Origin: Sphingomonadales bacterium
GTDB lineage: Bacteria; Pseudomonadota; Alphaproteobacteria; Sphingomonadales; Sphingomonadaceae
Direction of reading: 5' to 3'
DNA: 41,623 nucleotides
Assembly: GCA_027486275.1 (NCBI GenBank)
Contig: JAIXPM010000248.1
Coordinates: forward strand, 1-41,623
Positions 39,352-41,623 of the stretch are shown here, piece after piece. Numbering within the stretch: position 1 is the first letter of the stretch; the number at the start of each line of letters is the position of its first letter. The notes under the pieces were generated by a model. The model saw only the letters and a program-made list of their open reading frames with translations, ran no database searches and had not been told where the DNA came from. Position numbers and translations under genes: made by a program.

Positions 39352-40193
39352 GCAAGAACGGCGCTGTCTTTCGGGTGATCCCCTACGCCGCCAGCCAGAT
39401 CGCGGTGGTTGCCGGATCGTGGCCGGTCGACGCTGCCTTCCCGGCCGCCAACCTGGCTAACGTGCAGCCAAAGGTGGTGCTCCGCTCCACGGCCCATCGG
39501 GCCGACTCTTTCATCGTGCTCGATCTCGATCTCGGCCAGGACACGCTGATCGACGGCATCGCGGTCCTGCACACCAATTTCAGCAGCGGCGCCGGCTGGG
39601 CCATCTTGGGCGCGACGCAGGCCCAGGGACCGATGGCGGGCCTGGGCTCCGAGCCTGCCGGCCGCCGGCTGTTTGGCCAGACAGGCGTGGAGGCCTTCGG
39701 CATCGTGCCGACCACCACTGAAAACCGCCGCTACGGCTTCATCGCCCGCCAGAGCCACACGATCCGCTATCTGCGCGTCTATTTTTACGAGCCGCTCGCC
39801 ACCACCACCCAGATCGGCACGCTGGCCGTGCTCCAGCGCCTGGCGATGGGCCAGCCGGCTTATACCAATTTCGAGCTGGGCAGCGGCCGGCGCGTCGACG
39901 ATCGCAGCCAGCTGCGTGGCCTGCCAGGCGGCGAGACCGCGATCGAGCGCGGCGGCCTGGTGCCGCAATGGCGCGCCTCCTGGTCCAGCGTGACGGAGGC
40001 CGAGTACCGGCAGCTCTGGTATCTCCTGATGGAGGCCGGCACCAGCCGCCCGGTGTTGGCGGCCGAGTTTCAAGACCTCGCGGTCGGCCAGGCCGAGGCG
40101 CTGCACTACGGCCTGATCCAGTCGATCGACTTCACCGAACGCGTCCAGATGGACAAGCAGCGCATCGACCTGCGCTTTCAGGAGCTGGTCTAG
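39348..40193 (+). CDS. Putative tail protein, discoidin-like beta-sandwich
   Basis: In this 281-residue protein, the segment VVLRSTAHRADSFIVLDLDLGQDTLIDGIAVLHTNFSSGAGWAILG, followed by SHTIRYLRVYFYEP, has the layout of a galactose-binding-like (F5/8 or discoidin) domain. These are common in phage tail receptor-binding modules. The C-terminal region (QWRASWSSVTEAEYRQLWYLLMEAGTSRPVL, then QSIDFTERVQMDKQRIDLRFQEL) resembles structural tail proteins of the same phages. It is the last gene of late operon 2. Confidence 0.55.
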   Translation: MSKNGAVFRVIPYAASQIAVVAGSWPVDAAFPAANLANVQPKVVLRSTAHRADSFIVLDLDLGQDTLIDGIAVLHTNFSSGAGWAILGATQAQGPMAGLGSEPAGRRLFGQTGVEAFGIVPTTTENRRYGFIARQSHTIRYLRVYFYEPLATTTQIGTLAVLQRLAMGQPAYTNFELGSGRRVDDRSQLRGLPGGETAIERGGLVPQWRASWSSVTEAEYRQLWYLLMEAGTSRPVLAAEFQDLAVGQAEALHYGLIQSIDFTERVQMDKQRIDLRFQELV

Positions 40194-40338
40194 ATGTTTC
40201 CCCGGTTCAAAAAACCGGGGGGCTGGGGTGCGTCAACACCCCGAGCCGCGGGAAAACTCCCCCGCACCTTGGCCGCCGGCCGGCGGCCTCAGTCCCCGCA
40301 CCCGACGTCGGGCGGGGCGTTATTGGCAGAAAACAAAC
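40194..40338 (+). promoter_or_regulatory. Highly structured leader before the methyltransferase gene
   Basis: This 145-bp gap has no gene. It contains a stem CCCCGGTT/AACCGGGG (40200..40220), a stem GGGGTG/CACCCC (about 40225..40242), an 18-bp perfect palindrome GGCCGCCGGCCGGCGGCC (40271..40288), and a 12-bp palindrome CCCGACGTCGGG (40301..40312) flanked by CCCC and GGGG. No long T-run follows any of them. They may act as a terminator for the tail operon or as control of the methyltransferase, which in Mu (mom) is tightly regulated. Confidence 0.5.
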
Positions 40339-41148
40339 ATGGAGTCCCAGCCCTTTTCCAACCGTCTCACCCCCGTCAATCCGGTGCGCCCGGTGGCGGC
40401 CTATGTCGGCGGCAAGCGATCCCTTGCCCGCCAGATCGTATCGCTGATCAATGAAGTCCCTCACGAGGGCTATGCCGAGCCGTTCGTCGGCATGGGCGGC
40501 ATCTTCTTCCGTCGAACGATGCGCCCCGATTTCGAGGTCATCAATGATTGGAGCGAGGACGTCGCCACCCTGTTCCGCATCCTTCAGCGGCACTACCAGT
40601 CGTTCCTCGAAGAGCTGAAGTGGCGGCTTTCCAGCCGGGCAGAGTTTGATCGCCTGATGCGCCAAGAGCCGAGCACCCTTACCGATCTGGAGCGGGCAGC
40701 GCGCTTCCTCTACCTCCAACGCCTGGCTTTCGGCGGCACGGTGACCAACCGTCACTTCGCCATGCCCAAGGCCAGGCCAGCGCGGTTCGATCTGACCAAG
40801 CTGGTGCCGATGCTGGAAGACGTCCACGACCGCCTCGCCGGCGTCACGATCGAGCGGCTGCCCTGGGCAGACTTCATCGATCGCTACGACCGGCCTGGCA
40901 CGCTCTTCTTCCTCGATCCGCCATACCTGGGCAGCGAGGATTACTATGGGGCTGGGATGTTCCCGGCTGCAGAGTTCGAGCGCCTGGCAGACCGCCTGGC
41001 CTCGCTGAAGGGCCGCTTCATCCTGACCATCAACGACCGCCCAGAAACGCGGGCGATGTTCAGTCGGTTCAAGGTGCGCGGTGTGGATCTGTTCTATCGG
41101 GTCAGCGGCGGTGCCACACCAGCCCGCGAGCTGATCATATCCAACTGA
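40339..41148 (+). CDS. D12-class (Dam-like) N6-adenine DNA methyltransferase
   Basis: The 269-residue protein has the D12 layout. An N-terminal PVAAYVGGKRSLARQI is followed by the SAM-binding motif AEPFVGMGGIFF (EPFVGMGG at residues 47 to 54) and the catalytic motif FLDPPYLG (DPPY at 193 to 196). YAEPFVG and NDWSEDV are typical neighbours. It would methylate adenine in a short target, probably masking phage DNA from restriction. It occupies the right-end position of Mu mom. ATG 40339 has no strong ribosome site; GTG 40228 lies upstream in the same frame but inside the palindromic leader. Confidence 0.9.
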   Translation: MESQPFSNRLTPVNPVRPVAAYVGGKRSLARQIVSLINEVPHEGYAEPFVGMGGIFFRRTMRPDFEVINDWSEDVATLFRILQRHYQSFLEELKWRLSSRAEFDRLMRQEPSTLTDLERAARFLYLQRLAFGGTVTNRHFAMPKARPARFDLTKLVPMLEDVHDRLAGVTIERLPWADFIDRYDRPGTLFFLDPPYLGSEDYYGAGMFPAAEFERLADRLASLKGRFILTINDRPETRAMFSRFKVRGVDLFYRVSGGATPARELIISN

Positions 41149-41283
41149 TCGGTCGGTGGCGGTCTCCCCAGGGCCGCCACCAACCCCGCTCTCAGAGCCT
41201 TCCGGGAGCCTCCTCAGAACCCTCTCGGCGCCATCTCAACTGTGCCCGACCAGCCACACCCGCCCATTGCATCAAGCGAAAAG
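41149..41283. other. Non-coding right-end segment with hairpin
   Basis: No gene is seen between the methyltransferase and the end repeats. GGTGGCGG (41155..41162) pairs with CCGCCACC (41174..41181), 7 bases after the stop; there is no T-run, so termination is uncertain. The rest shows only a weak relative of the end repeat on the minus strand around 41205..41235. Confidence 0.5.
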
Positions 41284-41332
41284 TTCTCTAATCGGTCTTG
41301 TCCGTGACTCCAGAACCTCTTGTCCCGCTTCA
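41284..41332. other. Phage right end (attR) with transposase-binding repeats R1 and R2
   Basis: Read on the minus strand, the end begins TGAAGCGGGACAAG. R1 (41306..41326) is the 21-bp element in inverted orientation, and R2 (41284..41304) follows one base further in (GGACAAGACCGATTAGAG). Together with L1 to L3 they define the element. Close spacing on the right and wide spacing on the left is also the Mu arrangement. Confidence 0.82.
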
Positions 41333-41337
41333 CCGGT
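41333..41337. repeat. Target-site duplication, right copy (CCGGT)
   Basis: Second copy of the 5-bp duplication, directly after the phage terminal CA at 41331..41332. It matches 1343..1347. Confidence 0.95.
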
Positions 41338-41480
41338 GGCCGCCATCGCGTCCTTCACCATCGCCAGATAGCGCGGTTCAAAGATGTTGAGCGGCAGCAC
41401 CCCGCGCGGCAGCAGCACCGCGCCGGTCAAAGGGAACACCGGCACGGCGGCCGGCAGCGGTTCAAGGGCTTCGCTCTCGC

Positions 41481-41623
41481 TCATGCAAACCAGATCGCGC
41501 GCAGCGCGGCGCGGGTCTTGATGCTCCACGGATCGGCAAGGCCGGCGGCTTCGAACATGGTCAGCAGCTTGGTGCGGGCGGCGCCCTCGTTCCAGCCGCG
41601 ATCGGCCTTGATGATGGCCAGCA
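41481..41623 (-). CDS. Thioredoxin-like TPR protein (CnoX type), C-terminal end
   Basis: Only the last 46 residues are in the window (LAIIKADRGWNEGAARTKLLTMFEAAGLADPWSIKTRAALRAIWFA). They match the C-terminus of tetratricopeptide thioredoxins of the CnoX/YbbN type, where 'D-R-x-W-N-x-x-A-A-R-x-x-L-L-x-x-F-E-A-L-G' is the hallmark. CnoX is a chaperone with thioredoxin fold that protects proteins under oxidative chlorine stress. It is the first visible gene of the host operon leading into the LON-domain gene, with a 4-bp overlap. Confidence 0.85.
   Translation of the reverse strand, partial: LAIIKADRGWNEGAARTKLLTMFEAAGLADPWSIKTRAALRAIWFA

Larger units (their letters stand above)
1348..41332. 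mobile_element. Complete Mu-like transposable prophage with siphovirus-type tail
   Basis: The element is 39,985 bp, begins TGTAAGGGGACAAG and ends CTTGTCCCGCTTCA. The right end read inwards is TGAAGCGGGACAAG, which matches the left end at 11 of 14 positions. It is flanked by the 5-bp duplication CCGGT and splits a LON-domain gene. Gene order follows Mu: leftward repressor, Ner, transposase A, ATPase B, Gam, GemA, Mor-like activator, endolysin, gp25 to gp29-like genes, F, I/Z, T, gp36, G, gp37, tail. There is no tail sheath (Mu L) and no Mu-type baseplate; a tail-tube gene, a frameshifted chaperone pair and a long tape measure point to a long non-contractile tail, as in the B3/D3112 group of transposable phages. 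All core modules are open, so the prophage is probably functional. Confidence 0.96.
41272..41484 (-). pseudogene. LON substrate-binding domain protein, N-terminal part (split by prophage)
   Basis: ATG 41484 overlaps the upstream stop (ATGA), which decides this start over an in-frame upstream ATG at 41529. Host-coded residues are MSESEALEPLPAAVPVFPLTGAVLLPRG and so on to FEPRYLAMVKDAMAATG, the standard opening of a LON N-terminal domain. At 41332 the frame enters the phage, adds about 20 unrelated residues and stops at 41272. The remaining part is at 820..1347. The truncated product would have about 50 native residues and is unlikely to fold. Confidence 0.92.

Noticed and set aside
40228..40338. 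N-terminal extension of the methyltransferase from GTG 40228
   Set aside because: The extra residues are Pro/Arg-rich and come from the palindromic leader; the family begins close to residue 1 of the ATG 40339 start.
1..41623. CRISPR arrays, tRNA or rRNA genes and insertion sequences other than the prophage
   Set aside because: None was seen on reading the window: no regularly spaced repeats, no tRNA-like cloverleaf, no second transposase.

Overview
The window holds a complete Mu-like transposable prophage of 39,985 bp (1348..41332) inside a short stretch of high-GC alphaproteobacterial chromosome. The host is most likely a sphingomonad (inference). The evidence is the very high GC, the flanking operon order thioredoxin-like (CnoX-type) / LON-domain protein / Trm112-family protein, and a Baeyer-Villiger-type flavin monooxygenase next door. 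The ends can be placed to the base. A 5-bp duplication CCGGT (1343..1347 and 41333..41337) flanks phage ends that begin TG and finish CA, and each end carries copies of a 21-bp repeat that are probably transposase sites. Removing the phage and one CCGGT rejoins the two halves of the LON-domain gene in frame, so the target gene and the transposition mechanism are both readable from the DNA.

Left to right: host genes (1..1347). Left end with transposase sites and no gene (1348..1789). A leftward repressor (1790..2440) facing a rightward Ner-like regulator (2468). An early block with a ParB-like protein, two small proteins, MuA-type DDE transposase and MuB-type ATPase (2736..7285). A run of small overlapping genes (7291..11092) with a double winged-helix protein, a protein resembling the DNA-binding domain IV of DnaA, a zinc-ribbon protein, Gam, GemA and a Mor/C-type activator. 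A late operon (11154..24013) with GH108 endolysin, holin, three accessory genes including a 914-aa SGNH/esterase-like protein, Rz/Rz1-type spanins, a TraR-type zinc finger, terminase subunits, portal, three tiny membrane proteins, and a gpF-type head protein with a PBECR-like nuclease tail. It ends in a secreted-protein moron and a strong terminator. A second late operon (24177..40193) follows with protease/scaffold, decoration protein, major capsid, an Acb2-like anti-CBASS gene, and head-tail and tail genes. There is no sheath or contractile baseplate, so the virion should be siphovirus-like. A D12-class adenine methyltransferase (40339..41148) occupies the place of Mu mom at the right end.

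Regulatory logic visible in the DNA: the repressor and ner genes are divergent. The Mor-like gene is the last of the early/middle run. The 14-bp palindrome GTCCCGCGYGGGAC occurs just before each of the two late operons and is a good candidate binding site for the Mor-like activator. Most genes overlap by ATGA, GTGA or TGATG, so translation is probably coupled. The tail chaperone pair carries a canonical A-AAA-AAC slippery site placed exactly where a -1 shift joins the two frames.

The most interesting accessory content is the Acb2-like cyclic-nucleotide sponge, the PBECR-like tail on the head protein, the secreted proteins at 23588 and 37882, the DnaA domain IV-like protein, and the 914-aa hydrolase-like protein inside the lysis cassette.
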